Shown in pieces: positions 11,085 to 21,739 of a DNA stretch of 64,000 bases. Positions within the stretch are counted from its first letter, which is position 1; every line of letters starts with the position of its first letter. The translations under genes were made by a program, and so were the position numbers. This DNA is from Stenotrophomonas indicatrix (GTDB taxonomy: Bacteria; Pseudomonadota; Gammaproteobacteria; Xanthomonadales; Xanthomonadaceae), in the NCBI GenBank assembly GCA_041545745.1, contig CP168152.1, positions 1,672,001 through 1,736,000 on the forward strand, read 5' to 3'. The notes below the pieces were generated by a model, which saw only the letters and a program-made list of their open reading frames with translations, had not been told where the DNA came from and made no database searches.

Positions 11085-11779
11085 GCGCGGCGATCTGGGT
11101 GGTTGTTCCGGCCGCAGGGCGCGGCACGCGTTTTGGTGCGCCGTTGCCCAAGCAGTACCTGCAGGCGGGCGGGCAGACCCTGCTCGCCCATACCCTGGAC
11201 ACGCTGCTGGCACACCCGGCCGTGGCCGGGGCGATGGTAGTGATCGGTGCGGACGATGCCGATTGGCCTGGCTGGACCGAATGGGCCGGCAAACCGGTGC
11301 TGACCTGCACCGGTGGCGCCACCCGCGCCGCCTCGGTGCTGGCGGGGCTGCAGGCCCTGCCGGACAGTGTGCGTGCCGATGAATTCGTGCTGGTGCACGA
11401 CGCGGCGCGTCCGAACCTGTCGCAGGCCGATCTTGGCCGCCTGCTGGAAGTGGGGCGCACCGATCCGGTCGGCGCCATTCTGGCCGCGCCGGTGCGAGAC
11501 ACCCTCAAGCGCGCCGGTGATGATGGCGGTATCGATGGCACCGAGCCGCGTGAGCGCCTGTGGCGTGCACTGACGCCGCAGCTGTTCCGCCGTCACCAAC
11601 TGATCCGCGCCTTGTCCGAAGCGGCCGCCGCCGGTATCGATGTCACCGACGACGCCATGGCCATGGAGCGCCAGGGCCAGCGCCCTCTGCTGGTGGAAGG
11701 CAGCGAGGACAACTTCAAGGTCACCACCCCGGCCGATCTCGATCGTTTCGAATTCGTACTCTCCCGCCGCGCCGGCTGA
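11081..11779 (+). CDS. ispD: 2-C-methyl-D-erythritol 4-phosphate cytidylyltransferase
   Basis: Third step of the MEP isoprenoid pathway: MEP plus CTP gives CDP-methylerythritol. The 232 residues begin with the nucleotidyl-transferase motif [21 protein letters not shown], followed by [11 protein letters not shown] and [12 protein letters not shown], which carry the CTP and Mg contacts. The start overlaps the ftsB stop and ispF follows 35 bp downstream, so two consecutive-pathway enzymes are in one operon. Confidence 0.95.
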   Translation: MSAAIWVVVPAAGRGTRFGAPLPKQYLQAGGQTLLAHTLDTLLAHPAVAGAMVVIGADDADWPGWTEWAGKPVLTCTGGATRAASVLAGLQALPDSVRADEFVLVHDAARPNLSQADLGRLLEVGRTDPVGAILAAPVRDTLKRAGDDGGIDGTEPRERLWRALTPQLFRRHQLIRALSEAAAAGIDVTDDAMAMERQGQRPLLVEGSEDNFKVTTPADLDRFEFVLSRRAG

Positions 11780-11813
11780 CCGCCCGCGCGGCCCTGCTGC
11801 AAGGGCTGCATCC

Positions 11814-12311
11814 ATGAGCACCTCCCCGTTCCCGCCCGTCCGTATCGGTCAGGGCTACGACGTCCATGCCTTCGGTGAAGGCGACCACATCATGCTCGGC
11901 GGCGTTGCGGTACCGCACAGTTGCGGCGTGCTCGCCCACAGCGATGGCGACGTCATCCTGCACGCGTTGTGCGACGCCATGCTCGGCGCGATTGCGCTGG
12001 GCGACATCGGTCAGCACTTCCCGCCCAGCGATGACCGCTGGAAAGGTGCGGACAGCAGCGAGTTCGTGCGCCACTGCGACAGCCTGCTGCGCGAGCGCGG
12101 CTGGCGTGTCGGCAACACCGACATCACCGTAATCTGCGAGCGGCCCAAGGTCGGCCCGCATGCCCTGGCCATGCGTGAGCGCATCGGTGAGCTGCTGCAG
12201 CTGCCGTTGGATGCGGTCAGCGTCAAGGCCACCACGTCCGAGAAGCTGGGTTTCACCGGGAGGGGCGAAGGCATCGCCGCGCAGGCCGTCGTTCTGCTGG
12301 TGGCCGCATGA
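11814..12311 (+). CDS. ispF: 2-C-methyl-D-erythritol 2,4-cyclodiphosphate synthase
   Basis: Fifth MEP-pathway enzyme, cyclising CDP-ME-2-phosphate with loss of CMP. The 165 residues show the zinc ligands in [10 protein letters not shown] and the pocket [29 protein letters not shown], plus [22 protein letters not shown] at the C-terminus; family length is about 160. I chose the ATG giving [12 protein letters not shown]; the frame is open further upstream over ispD. Its stop overlaps the truD ATG. Confidence 0.95.
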   Translation: MSTSPFPPVRIGQGYDVHAFGEGDHIMLGGVAVPHSCGVLAHSDGDVILHALCDAMLGAIALGDIGQHFPPSDDRWKGADSSEFVRHCDSLLRERGWRVGNTDITVICERPKVGPHALAMRERIGELLQLPLDAVSVKATTSEKLGFTGRGEGIAAQAVVLLVAA

Positions 12312-13339
12312 TCCCGCTGCCGCTCGCGTTCGGTGCGCCGTTGCTGCAGGCGCGCATCCGCACCACCCCGGAAGACTTCCAGGTCGATGAACTGCCGGCC
12401 TTCGAGGCGACGGGTGAAGGCGAGCACCTGCTGCTGCATATCCGCAAGCGTGGCGCCAATACGGTGCACGTGGCCAAAGTGCTGGCCAAGTGGGCGGGCC
12501 TGCCGGAAATGGCGGTCAGCTATGCCGGCATGAAGGATCGCAACGCGGTCACCACCCAGCGTTTCAGCGTACATCTGCCCAAGCGCGTCGCGCCCGATCT
12601 GGCCGAGCTGGCCAGTGACGAGATCGAGGTGATCGACTCCACCTGGCACAACCGCAAGCTGCAGCGCGGTGCGCTGGCGGGCAACCGCTTCAGGCTGGTG
12701 CTGCGTGATGTGCGGGGTGACGCTGCGGCAATCGACGAGCGCCTGCAGCAGATCGCCATGCGCGGCCTGCCGAACTGGTTCGGGGAGCAGCGCTTCGGTC
12801 GCGATGGCGGCAATGTGCCGGCTGCGCTGGCGATGTTCGGTGGTCGCCGCATGCGCAAGGACCAGCGTTCGCTGCTGTTGTCGGCGGCCCGTTCGGCGCT
12901 GTTCAACCGGGTGCTGGCCGCGCGCGTGGAGCACGGCAGCTGGGACCAGCCGCTGCAGGGTGAAGTGTGGATGCTGGACGGCAGTCGTAGCGTGTTCGGT
13001 CCCGAGCCGTACAGCGAGGTGCTGGCCGAGCGCCTGGCGCGCTTCGACATCCACCCCAGCGGCCCGCTGTGGGGCGAGGGTGAGCTGCGCAGCAGTGACG
13101 CCGCCCGCGAGCTGGAACTGGCGGCGCTGGATGATGATGAATCCAAGGCGTTGCGTGTCGGCCTGGAAGAGGCGCGGCTGAAGCAGGAGCGACGCGCGCT
13201 GCGGCTGCGTCCGGCGTTGCTGCAGCATCAGTGGCTGGCCGATGACGTGCTGGAGCTGTCCTTCGCACTGCCGCCGGGCTGCTACGCCACGGCTGTCCTG
13301 CACGAGCTTGGGCCGGTAGAAGACGCGTCGCAGGCCTGA
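12308..13339 (+). CDS. truD: tRNA pseudouridine(13) synthase TruD
   Basis: Makes pseudouridine 13 in several tRNAs. The 343 residues contain the catalytic Asp77 in [12 protein letters not shown], the early [28 protein letters not shown], and [16 protein letters not shown] typical of TruD. It is the last gene of the eno-ispD-ispF run and overlaps ispF by four bases. Next to it is an array of SMAG palindromes, which probably ends the transcript and also that of the convergent Smr-domain gene. Confidence 0.94.
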   Translation: MIPLPLAFGAPLLQARIRTTPEDFQVDELPAFEATGEGEHLLLHIRKRGANTVHVAKVLAKWAGLPEMAVSYAGMKDRNAVTTQRFSVHLPKRVAPDLAELASDEIEVIDSTWHNRKLQRGALAGNRFRLVLRDVRGDAAAIDERLQQIAMRGLPNWFGEQRFGRDGGNVPAALAMFGGRRMRKDQRSLLLSAARSALFNRVLAARVEHGSWDQPLQGEVWMLDGSRSVFGPEPYSEVLAERLARFDIHPSGPLWGEGELRSSDAARELELAALDDDESKALRVGLEEARLKQERRALRLRPALLQHQWLADDVLELSFALPPGCYATAVLHELGPVEDASQA

Positions 13340-13365
13340 AAGAAAAGGGGGCGGAGGCGAAGAGC

Positions 13366-13525
13366 ATCCACGCATGGCGTGGATCTACTTTCCTCCGCTC
13401 GCCGCAGTAGATCCACGCCATGCGTGGATGGGCCGTCAGTAGATCCACGCCATGCGTGGATGGGCCGTCAGTAGATCCACGCCATGCGTGGATGGGCCGT
13501 CAGTAGATCCACGCCATGCGTGGAT
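13366..13525. repeat. SMAG palindrome array, 32-bp period
   Basis: One inverted copy (13366-13388) is followed by four direct copies of the 23-bp GTAG palindrome with core ATCCACGCCATGCGTGGAT at 13407, 13439, 13471 and 13503. The direct copies are exactly 32 bp apart and the 9-base spacers (GGGCCGTCA) are identical, so this is a recent tandem expansion. It fills the gap between convergent truD and the Smr gene. Confidence 0.9.
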
Positions 13526-13544
13526 GAATCCAACCGCCAGAACG

Positions 13545-14090
13545 TCAGCGCCGCGCCAGCAGCACCAGCAATGCGCCGGTGCCGCCTTGCCCGGTTGGGG
13601 CGGAATGGAACGCCAACACGTCGTTGCGCAGGCGCAACAGCCGGTCCACCAGGTTCTTCAACACCGGCGCACTGCCATCGGACTGCAGGCCCTTGCCATG
13701 GATTATGCGCACGCAGCCGTACTCGTGGGCGTGCGCCTCCAGCAGGAACTGGCGCAGCATCATCTCGGCCTGCGCGGCAGTGGCACCATGCAGGTCCAGT
13801 TCGTCCTGTACCGAGTACTGCCCGCGCTTCAGGCGCTGGAACAGGCGTGGTGGCAGGTTGTCGCGCCGGTAGCTGGCAACGTCGCCCGCTTCGAGGGGAG
13901 CGTTGTCGCGCAGCAGCCGGGCGAACTCACCGGCGGCTTCGGCGTCGTCGCGCTCGGCCATGCGCGCGCGTGGCTTCGGGCGCGGCGCGGCAGGCGCGGG
14001 CTCCACTTCCTTGCGCAGCGGCGTCACTTCGCCGATGGCGGCACGGAACAATGCAGCCGGATCTTCGTCTTCAGGGTGCGACATCCGCAC
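13545..14090 (-). CDS. Smr-domain DNA/RNA endonuclease-like protein
   Basis: A 181-residue cytosolic protein. The C-terminal half is a small MutS-related (Smr) domain, with the signature LDLHG at about residue 97 and IIHGKG at about 130, as in E. coli YfcN/SmrA-type proteins; stand-alone Smr proteins can nick DNA or cleave RNA at stalled ribosomes. The N-terminal half is charged and rich in Pro, Ala and Arg. The annotated start is a GTG; an ATG two codons later (14084) is equally likely. It converges with truD. Confidence 0.85.
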   Translation of the reverse strand: MRMSHPEDEDPAALFRAAIGEVTPLRKEVEPAPAAPRPKPRARMAERDDAEAAGEFARLLRDNAPLEAGDVASYRRDNLPPRLFQRLKRGQYSVQDELDLHGATAAQAEMMLRQFLLEAHAHEYGCVRIIHGKGLQSDGSAPVLKNLVDRLLRLRNDVLAFHSAPTGQGGTGALLVLLARR

Positions 14091-14293
14091 AGGTTAAACC
14101 GCCCGCGCGGGTCTGCCTATGCCCGTTGGATGTCGGCCGTGACCGCAGACAGGGTAGGACCCAGCGCCCGCTTGCGGCACAATAGTCGGCGCACTTGCGG
14201 AGTTGCCGCCTCCTTGGAGGAGACTGGCCGACTTCGCCCACGCAGCAAGGTGACGGGATCGAATTCTTGGAAAATCAAGCGGTTAAATCGAAG

Positions 14294-15073
14294 ATGCGTA
14301 TCCTGGTCAGCAATGATGACGGTGTCGACGCGGCAGGCATCCGGATGCTTGCATCCGTGCTGCGCGAGGCCGGGCACGAAGTCACGGTGGTCGCACCCGA
14401 CCGCGATCGCTCCGGCGCCAGCAATTCGCTGACCCTGGATCTGCCGATCCGGCTCAAGCGCATCGACCACTACACCGTGTCGGTGGCAGGCACGCCCACC
14501 GACTGCGTGCACCTTGCGCTGACCGGGCTGCTGGAATTCGAGCCTGACATCGTCGTGTCCGGTATCAACAATGCCGCCAATCTCGGCGACGACGTGATCT
14601 ATTCCGGCACCGTCTCGGCGGCGATGGAAGGTCGTTTTCTTGGCCTGCCCGCTGTTGCGGTGTCGCTGGTGACCCGCAACCACGACCCGAAGCATTTCGA
14701 GACGGCGGCGCGTGCCGCGGTGGAGATCGTTGCCCGCCTCAAGGCCGATCCGCTGCCGGCCGACACCATCCTCAACGTCAATGTGCCAGACCTGCCGTGG
14801 AGCGAGGTCAAGGGCTTTGAAGTCACCCGCCTGGGCAATCGCCATCGCGCCGAAGGCTGCATTGCGCAGAAAGACCCGCGCGGCAACGAGGTGTACTGGA
14901 TCGGCCCGGCTGGCCGCGAGCAGGATTCCGGCCCCGGCACCGATTTCCATGCAGTGCGCACCGGCCACATTTCGATCACCCCGATCCAGGTCGACCTGAC
15001 CCGCTACCAGGCGCTGGAAAAGGTCGCCAGCTGGGTCGGCGGCCTCACCGCCGCGCTGGACCAGCCGGCATGA
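14294..15073 (+). CDS. surE: 5'/3'-nucleotidase SurE
   Basis: Metal-dependent phosphatase acting on nucleoside monophosphates and short polyphosphates, linked to stationary-phase survival. The 259 residues begin with [10 protein letters not shown] (metal-binding Asp8 and Asp9), then [15 protein letters not shown] and [20 protein letters not shown], all family signatures. The start is fixed by this N-terminus. It leads the conserved surE-pcm-nlpD cluster, overlapping pcm by four bases. Confidence 0.96.
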   Translation: MRILVSNDDGVDAAGIRMLASVLREAGHEVTVVAPDRDRSGASNSLTLDLPIRLKRIDHYTVSVAGTPTDCVHLALTGLLEFEPDIVVSGINNAANLGDDVIYSGTVSAAMEGRFLGLPAVAVSLVTRNHDPKHFETAARAAVEIVARLKADPLPADTILNVNVPDLPWSEVKGFEVTRLGNRHRAEGCIAQKDPRGNEVYWIGPAGREQDSGPGTDFHAVRTGHISITPIQVDLTRYQALEKVASWVGGLTAALDQPA

Positions 15074-15747
15074 GCCCACGCCTGCGCCTGCAGCCGGAAG
15101 CGGTCGGTATCGGCATGACATCGCAGCGTGTGCGCGACCGCCTGGTCGACCGCCTGCGCGAAGCAGGCATCGTCGACGAGTCGACGCTGAACGCGATCCG
15201 GGTGGTGCCGCGTCATCTGTTCATCGATGAGGCCCTGGCGTCGCGCGCGTATGAGGACACCGCGCTGCCAATCGGCCACGGCCAGACCATTTCCCAACCG
15301 TGGGTGGTCGCGCGGATGACCGAGGCCGTGCTGCAGGTGGCGCCGAAGAAGGTGCTCGAAGTGGGCACCGGCTCGGGCTACCAGGCGGCGGTGCTCGGTG
15401 CGCTGGGGCTGGAGGTCTACACCGTCGAGCGCATCGGCGATCTGCTGCGGCAGGCGCGCAAGCGTTTCCGCGCGCTGGGCATGAACATCCGCACCAAGCA
15501 CGACGACGGCCGCGTGGGCTGGGCCGAGCATGGCCCGTTCGACGCCATCGTGGTTACCGCCGCCGCACCGGCGCTGGTCGATGCCCTGGTCGAACAGTTG
15601 GCCGAAGGTGGCCGCTTGGTCGCCCCGGTCGGTGGCGCGGGCGCACAGTCGCTGGTGCAGCTCGACCGCAAGGACGACGGCAGCATCGAACAACGCGTGC
15701 TGGCGCCGGTCACCTTCGTGCCGCTGCTGTCTGGCATGCTCGATTGA
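15070..15747 (+). CDS. pcm: Protein-L-isoaspartate O-methyltransferase
   Basis: Methylates isoaspartyl residues in aged proteins using S-adenosylmethionine, so that they can be repaired. The 225 residues contain [30 protein letters not shown], the substrate region typical of PIMT, and the SAM motif [15 protein letters not shown] followed by YTVERI. The ATG overlaps the surE stop (ATGA), so the two repair enzymes are coupled. Confidence 0.95.
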   Translation: MSPRLRLQPEAVGIGMTSQRVRDRLVDRLREAGIVDESTLNAIRVVPRHLFIDEALASRAYEDTALPIGHGQTISQPWVVARMTEAVLQVAPKKVLEVGTGSGYQAAVLGALGLEVYTVERIGDLLRQARKRFRALGMNIRTKHDDGRVGWAEHGPFDAIVVTAAAPALVDALVEQLAEGGRLVAPVGGAGAQSLVQLDRKDDGSIEQRVLAPVTFVPLLSGMLD

Positions 15748-15766
15748 ATCCACGGAGCAGGGTTGC

Positions 15767-16381
15767 ATGAAGATTTTCGGGCCGCTGTACGAGCGGGCGA
15801 TGAAGTGGGCCGCGCACGAGCGCGCGCCGACCTATCTGATGGTGCTGAGCTTTTTCGAAGCCATCATCTTCCCGGTGATGCCGGAAGTGATGCTGGCGCC
15901 GATGTGCGTGGCCCAGCCCAAGCGCGGCTGGTGGTTCGCCACCCTCAGCCTGGCCGGCTCGATGATCGGCGCGGTGATCGGTTACGCGCTGGGTCACTAT
16001 GCATTCGAGGCGGTCAAGCCGATGTTCGAGGCGCTGGGCATGCTGCCGGCGATCGAGCAGGGCATCGCTACCGTGCAGGCCAAGATGGTGGAGTCGCCCT
16101 GGGCGGTGTTCACCTTCCTGGTGCTCGGCGGCTTCATGCCGATTCCGATGAAGGTCTTCACGTGGGCATCGGGTATCGTCGGCGTGCCGATGCCGCAGTA
16201 CCTGTTGAGCATGTTGATCGGTCGTGGCAAGCGCGTGTTCGTGCTGGCCGCGGTCATCCGTATCGGTGGTGCGCGCGCCGAAGCAGCGCTGCGCCGATGG
16301 ATTGAACCGCTGGGCTGGATCGCCACCGCGTTGGTGGTGGTGCTGATCGCCTGGCTTGTATGGAGGTCGAAGTTCGCATGA
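15767..16381 (+). CDS. YqaA/DedA-type (VTT domain) membrane protein
   Basis: A 204-residue inner-membrane protein with hydrophobic segments at about residues 23-45, 50-75, 110-135, 140-160 and 180-200. It has the VTT/DedA-like pattern of an N-terminal re-entrant segment with acidic and proline residues (FFEAIIFPVMPEVMLAP) and a second half with GGFMPIPMKVFTWASGI. Proteins of this superfamily move lipids such as undecaprenyl phosphate across the membrane; the role of the YqaA branch is not settled. It sits between pcm and nlpD, overlapping nlpD by ATGA. Confidence 0.85.
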   Translation: MKIFGPLYERAMKWAAHERAPTYLMVLSFFEAIIFPVMPEVMLAPMCVAQPKRGWWFATLSLAGSMIGAVIGYALGHYAFEAVKPMFEALGMLPAIEQGIATVQAKMVESPWAVFTFLVLGGFMPIPMKVFTWASGIVGVPMPQYLLSMLIGRGKRVFVLAAVIRIGGARAEAALRRWIEPLGWIATALVVVLIAWLVWRSKFA

Positions 16382-17163
16382 GTGCAGATCGTCTGAGCAA
16401 GGGAGTGCGCATCGGCGCACTGGCGTTGCTGGTATCCACCCTGGCCGCCTGTGGCACCGCCACCGTGGTCCGGCCCAGTGGCAGTGGCGGCAGTGGCGTC
16501 AGCACGCCGAAGACGTCGGTGCCCAAGCCGGGGCAGACGGTGGTCGTGCGCAAGGGCGACACCATCTATGCGCTGGCCCGCATCCACGACATCACCCCGG
16601 CCGACCTGATCGCCTGGAACAACCTGGACAACCCGTCGACCATTTACCCGGGGCAGGTGATCCGCCTGTATCCGGCCGGTTCCGCTGGCGGCCGTGCACC
16701 GACCACCGTGGTGACCGCGCCGCGCCCGGCCGGCAGCACGTCTGGCGGCAGCACCGCGCCGACGCCGGGTCCGGCCGGTCCGGTCAAGAGCAACATCGCC
16801 TGGCGCTGGCCGGCCGATGGCGCCGTCGTGGGCCGTTACGTGGCCGGTGATGCGACCAAGCAGGGCGTGGACATCGCCGGCACCAGCGGCGCGCCGGTGA
16901 GGGCTACGGCCAATGGCGTGGTGGTGTATTCCGGTGCTGGCCTGGTGGGCTATGGCGAGCTGATCATCATCAAGCACAGCGACCAGTGGTTGTCGGCCTA
17001 CGGCCACAACCGCAAGCGCCTGGTCAATGAAGGGCAGAGCGTGAAGGCTGGCGAGCAGATCGCCGAGATGGGCCGTACCGGCGCCAACCGGGACATGCTG
17101 CACTTCGAGATCCGCTACAACGGCAAGCCGGTCGACCCGCAGCAGTATCTGCCGGCGAAGTAA
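16378..17163 (+). CDS. nlpD: NlpD-like lipoprotein, LysM plus degenerate LytM domain
   Basis: Outer-membrane lipoprotein that in E. coli activates the amidase AmiC during cell separation. The 261 residues have a lipoprotein signal (LLVSTLAAC), a LysM domain at about 55-105 (VVRKGDTIYALARIHDITPADLIAWN), a Pro/Thr/Gly linker and a C-terminal M23/LytM domain. Zinc ligands of active M23 peptidases are replaced (TKQGVDIAG and LHFEIRY), as in E. coli NlpD, so this should be a non-catalytic activator. In enterics rpoS follows nlpD; here no sigma gene follows, only a duplicated tail of nlpD itself. Confidence 0.88.
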   Translation: MSADRLSKGVRIGALALLVSTLAACGTATVVRPSGSGGSGVSTPKTSVPKPGQTVVVRKGDTIYALARIHDITPADLIAWNNLDNPSTIYPGQVIRLYPAGSAGGRAPTTVVTAPRPAGSTSGGSTAPTPGPAGPVKSNIAWRWPADGAVVGRYVAGDATKQGVDIAGTSGAPVRATANGVVVYSGAGLVGYGELIIIKHSDQWLSAYGHNRKRLVNEGQSVKAGEQIAEMGRTGANRDMLHFEIRYNGKPVDPQQYLPAK

Positions 17164-17365
17164 TCGGCCGCTCTTTTTCCGGGCGGATCCCCGGCCCGGC
17201 GCAGCGCGCCGGGCGTTCGCCGAGGGCGCGTCCCATGGGCCGCAAGCGCCCTCGGCTCACCCGCTACAACGGCAAGCCGGTCGACCCGCAGCAGTATCTG
17301 CCGGCGAAGTAATCGGACATTCGCCTTCCGGCCGGATCCCCGGCCCGGCGCAGCGCGCCGGGCGT
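17112..17365 (+). repeat. Tandem duplication of the nlpD 3' end
   Basis: The last 17 codons of nlpD with stop and the GC-rich hairpin behind it (17112-17216) occur again at 17261-17365, 149 bp downstream. Coding parts are identical, including the stop; only a short stretch after the stop differs. The second copy has no start and is not a gene. Both hairpins (CCCGGCGC paired with GCGCCGGG) are kept, so the locus has two transcript ends. Confidence 0.9.
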
Positions 17366-17374
17366 GATTCACCT

Positions 17375-17397
17375 GTAGCGCCGAGCCATGCTCGGCT
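17375..17397. repeat. SMAG (GTAG) palindrome
   Basis: GTAG head followed by the palindrome CGCCGAGCCATGCTCGGCT. It lies after the duplicated nlpD tail. The rest of the 340-bp spacer to 17503 shows a second, poorer hairpin and no gene. Confidence 0.75.
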
Positions 17398-17503
17398 GCT
17401 CTTTGCTGCGACACGGCACCGCCGGAGCATGGGCTCGGGCGCTACGCGCAACGTGTGATCCAGAGGGGCGGGAGCGCCGGGCCATGCCCGGCGGCTTCAG
17501 GCC

Positions 17504-17878
17504 TCAGCCTTCCAGGATGAAGGCGGCCGCCACCTTGCGGCCTTCGCCGGCAAGGATGTTGAAGGTGCGCGCGGCAGCAGGATTGTTCATCACTTCCAGG
17601 CCGATACCGCGCGACAGGCAGGCGGCCATGACAACCGCCGGCGGAAACGCTTGACGCTCGCCGGTGCCGAGCAGTATCAACGCCGGCTTCAGTGCCAGGA
17701 TCGGCTCCAGGTCCGCCACCTGCAGTGCCGCGACGTCGGTCACCGGCCACAGCTCGACCAGCTGGTCCGGAGTCAGGAAGAAGCTGTTGCCCAGAACGCG
17801 ATCATTCACCCGTGCCGAGCGACCGTCAGCGGCGCGCAGGCTGTAGGCGTAGTCGGGCAGTTCGTGGTTCAGCTGCAT
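17504..17878 (-). CDS. Mth938-like (DUF498) domain protein
   Basis: A 124-residue cytosolic protein of the Mth938/DUF498 family, related to mitochondrial complex I assembly factor NDUFAF3; its bacterial role is unknown. Visible family features are SFFLTPDQLVELWPV, the central LILLGTGERQAFPP and the C-terminal GIGLEVMNNPAAARTFNILAGEGRKVAAAFIL. It is read in the same direction as yhbY, 12 bp downstream of it. Confidence 0.85.
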   Translation of the reverse strand: MQLNHELPDYAYSLRAADGRSARVNDRVLGNSFFLTPDQLVELWPVTDVAALQVADLEPILALKPALILLGTGERQAFPPAVVMAACLSRGIGLEVMNNPAAARTFNILAGEGRKVAAAFILEG

Positions 17879-17890
17879 GGCAGGGACCGA

Positions 17891-18196
17891 TCAGCCGCGC
17901 GGCAGCACGATCTGACGGTGTTCCTTGCTTGGGCGATACAGCACGGCCACATGGCCGATACGCTGCACCAGCGCACTGTCGGTGGCCTGCACGATCTCGC
18001 CGATCATCACGTCGCGGGCGTCACGGTCTTCGGCGGCAACTTTCACCTTGACCAGTTCGTGGCGTTCCAGCACTTCGTTCAGCTCGGTCAGGAAGGCCGG
18101 ACTGACGCCCTTGCCGCCGATCTGCAGCAGGGCCTTCAGGTCATGGGCTTGGCCGCGCAGGAAACGGGTCTGGGAAGGGGTCAAGGCAGTGGGCAT
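17891..18196 (-). CDS. yhbY: YhbY-family (CRM domain) RNA-binding protein
   Basis: A 101-residue single-CRM-domain protein that in E. coli associates with pre-50S ribosomal particles. The signature [27 protein letters not shown] and the GxxG-type loop before it are visible, and [15 protein letters not shown] near the C-terminus fits the family. It diverges from rlmE, a ribosomal RNA methyltransferase, the same arrangement seen in E. coli (yhbY beside rlmE-ftsH), and leads a two-gene unit with the Mth938-like gene. Confidence 0.92.
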   Translation of the reverse strand: MPTALTPSQTRFLRGQAHDLKALLQIGGKGVSPAFLTELNEVLERHELVKVKVAAEDRDARDVMIGEIVQATDSALVQRIGHVAVLYRPSKEHRQIVLPRG

Positions 18197-18260
18197 GCAG
18201 AAAACACGGTTGAATGGGACGATCAGGGTATCATGGCGACCCCCTCAGCCCCTATTTCCA

Positions 18261-18893
18261 ATGGCTACCCGCAGCAAAAGCAGCCAGCGCTGGCTCAAGG
18301 AACACTTCTCCGATCCCTTCGTGAAGAAGGCCCAGGCCGAAGGCATGCGCTCCCGTGCGGCCTACAAGCTTGAAGAACTGCTCGAACGTGACCGGCTGCT
18401 GAAGCCGCACATGGTGGTGGTCGACCTCGGCGCGGCCCCAGGCGGCTGGTCTCAGCAGATTCGGAGACAGATTGGCGATACCGGCCGTGTGCTTGCCCTG
18501 GACATCCTGGACATGCCGCCGTTGGCCGGCGTGGAGTTCCTTCATGGTGACTTCAGGGAAGAAACCGTCCTATCGGAGTTTGAAGCCATGCTCGGGGATC
18601 AGCCGGTAGACCTTGTGCTGTCGGACATGGCCCCCAATAAGAGCGGTGTGGGCGCGGTCGACCAGCCGCGGATGATGCACCTGGCGGAGCTGGCTCTGGA
18701 TTTTGCCGACAACCACCTCAAGACCGGTGGGGCATTCCTGATCAAGCTGTTCCAGGGCGAAGGTTTTGACGACTACGTGCGCGACATGCGCCGCCGGTAC
18801 GACAAGGTCTCCATCCGCAAGCCGGAAGCGTCGCGCAAGCGCTCCCCCGAGGTGTATGCCTTGGGTCAGGGAAAACGCGCCCACATGAAGTAA
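18261..18893 (+). CDS. rlmE: 23S rRNA (uridine-2'-O-)-methyltransferase
   Basis: Methylates U2552 of 23S rRNA in the 50S A-loop. The 210 residues show [11 protein letters not shown] (catalytic Lys), the SAM motif [23 protein letters not shown] (Asp), [11 protein letters not shown] (Lys) and [11 protein letters not shown] (Glu), the full K-D-K-E set. The ATG giving [16 protein letters not shown] fixes the start. ftsH follows 60 bp downstream as in enterics, where both are heat-shock genes; I see no clear heat-shock promoter here. Confidence 0.96.
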   Translation: MATRSKSSQRWLKEHFSDPFVKKAQAEGMRSRAAYKLEELLERDRLLKPHMVVVDLGAAPGGWSQQIRRQIGDTGRVLALDILDMPPLAGVEFLHGDFREETVLSEFEAMLGDQPVDLVLSDMAPNKSGVGAVDQPRMMHLAELALDFADNHLKTGGAFLIKLFQGEGFDDYVRDMRRRYDKVSIRKPEASRKRSPEVYALGQGKRAHMK

Positions 18894-18953
18894 GCTCGAC
18901 CCCGTAAGTTCGACCCCAACGCAACGCCAGCACTAAGAGGAACACCGGAGCCA

Positions 18954-20897
<1,944 letters not shown>

Positions 20898-20995
20898 CGG
20901 CCTGCCGTACGCAATGCAAGACGAGGCCGGGGCAACCCGGCCTTGTTGTTTCCGGGCCCTGGCCCATCCGATCCCGACAGTCCGCTGGAGTCCGC

Positions 20996-21181
20996 ATGTC
21001 CGCCCCCAAGCCTGAACCGATTTCCCACACTGCCGAGATGGTCATCGCCACCGTGGTCGGCGTCGCTGTCGGCCTGACCGTGGACAATCTGCTGCTGGGC
21101 TGTGGCGTGGGCATCGCAGTGGGCATCCTGCTGAGCATCATCAAGACGCTGTACGTGGACCGGAAGCGTCGGCGCAAGTAG
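20996..21181 (+). CDS. Small two-helix membrane protein
   Basis: A 61-residue protein of unknown function. It has two hydrophobic glycine-rich segments (about 14-31 and 34-50) and a strongly basic end, DRKRRRK, which should stay in the cytoplasm. CTGGAG lies about 8 bases before the ATG. It is 98 bp behind ftsH and may share its transcript; no terminator is obvious between them. The large composite repeat begins directly after its stop. Confidence 0.65.
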   Translation: MSAPKPEPISHTAEMVIATVVGVAVGLTVDNLLLGCGVGIAVGILLSIIKTLYVDRKRRRK

Positions 21182-21273
21182 GGTTTTCAGGCCGGGCTGC
21201 GTCCGGCACCCGCAGAGGCGGAAACAACTGCAACAGCCGAAGCAACAGCCGGCTCTGGATTGTCTGTGTGTTT

Positions 21274-21375
21274 GGCGGGGCGGTGTCGGATTGCGGGGAC
21301 GCCGCAAGTACGTCCTTGTAGGCTTGGCCGCGGCATCCATGCCGCGGACACCCCGCAATCCGACACCGCCCCGCC
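21274..21375 (+). repeat. Long-stem hairpin element, copy 1
   Basis: Perfect 25-bp arms at 21274-21298 and 21351-21375 around a 52-nt loop. The loop holds two small hairpins of its own, one being CCGCGGCAT paired with ATGCCGCGG. Outer arm ends GGCGGGG/CCCCGCC are shared with the other copies, while the arm core (GGTGTCGGATTGC) is private to this copy. Confidence 0.85.
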
Positions 21376-21535
21376 TTCGACGATTCCCCGCTGCTGTTGG
21401 TAGGTGTCGACCTTGGTCGACACGTAGATCCACGCCATGAGTGGATGCTCTTCGTTCAATTATTGAGATATTCGATTCCAATGGAGATTCATCCACGCAT
21501 GGCGTGGATCTACTGGCCACCGGGAAACTGTCGAA

Positions 21536-21637
21536 GGCGGGGCACTGTAGGTTTGCGGGGTGTGAGCCGCATGGATGCGGCGACCAAGCCTCCATGGATG
21601 GATTCACGGCGACCCCGCAAACCTACAGTGCCCCGCC
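21536..21637 (-). repeat. Long-stem hairpin element, copy 2
   Basis: Perfect 26-bp arms at 21536-21561 and 21612-21637 around a 50-nt loop. The loop is the reverse complement of a diverged copy 1 loop, so the element lies in the opposite direction. The arm core (CACTGTAGGTTTGC) differs from all other copies but is matched on both sides. Confidence 0.85.
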
Positions 21638-21739
21638 CCCCTCAGGACCGCTGTTGCTTTGGCCGTTGCCCTGGCCTCTGCGGGTGCAGGGCGCAGCCCT
21701 GCCGCCGTAAACTAACCTTCGTTGCCCGCAGGATCTGCC

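Larger units (their letters stand above)
21182..21715. repeat. Composite intergenic repeat block 1 (two hairpin elements head to head)
   Basis: The whole gap between the small membrane gene and folP is repetitive. In order: a GC-rich palindrome ending in CACCCGCAGA, an AGCAAC-rich tract, a hairpin element (21274-21375), the palindrome GTGTCGACCTTGGTCGACAC, a SMAG copy (21424-21446), an AT-richer linker with TGCTCTTCGTTCAATT, an inverted SMAG copy (21491-21513), then the mirror image of the first half with a second hairpin (21536-21637). The block at 60435-61000 has the same parts in the same order. Confidence 0.85.

Noticed and set aside
13407..13525. Regular 32-bp repeats that look like a short CRISPR array
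   Set aside because: The repeated part is a 23-bp GTAG palindrome and the 9-bp spacers are identical to each other; there are no unique spacers and no cas genes.
17267..17311. Second copy of the nlpD end as a pseudogene
   Set aside because: It contains only about 16 codons and no start; it is a small tandem duplication and not a decayed gene.
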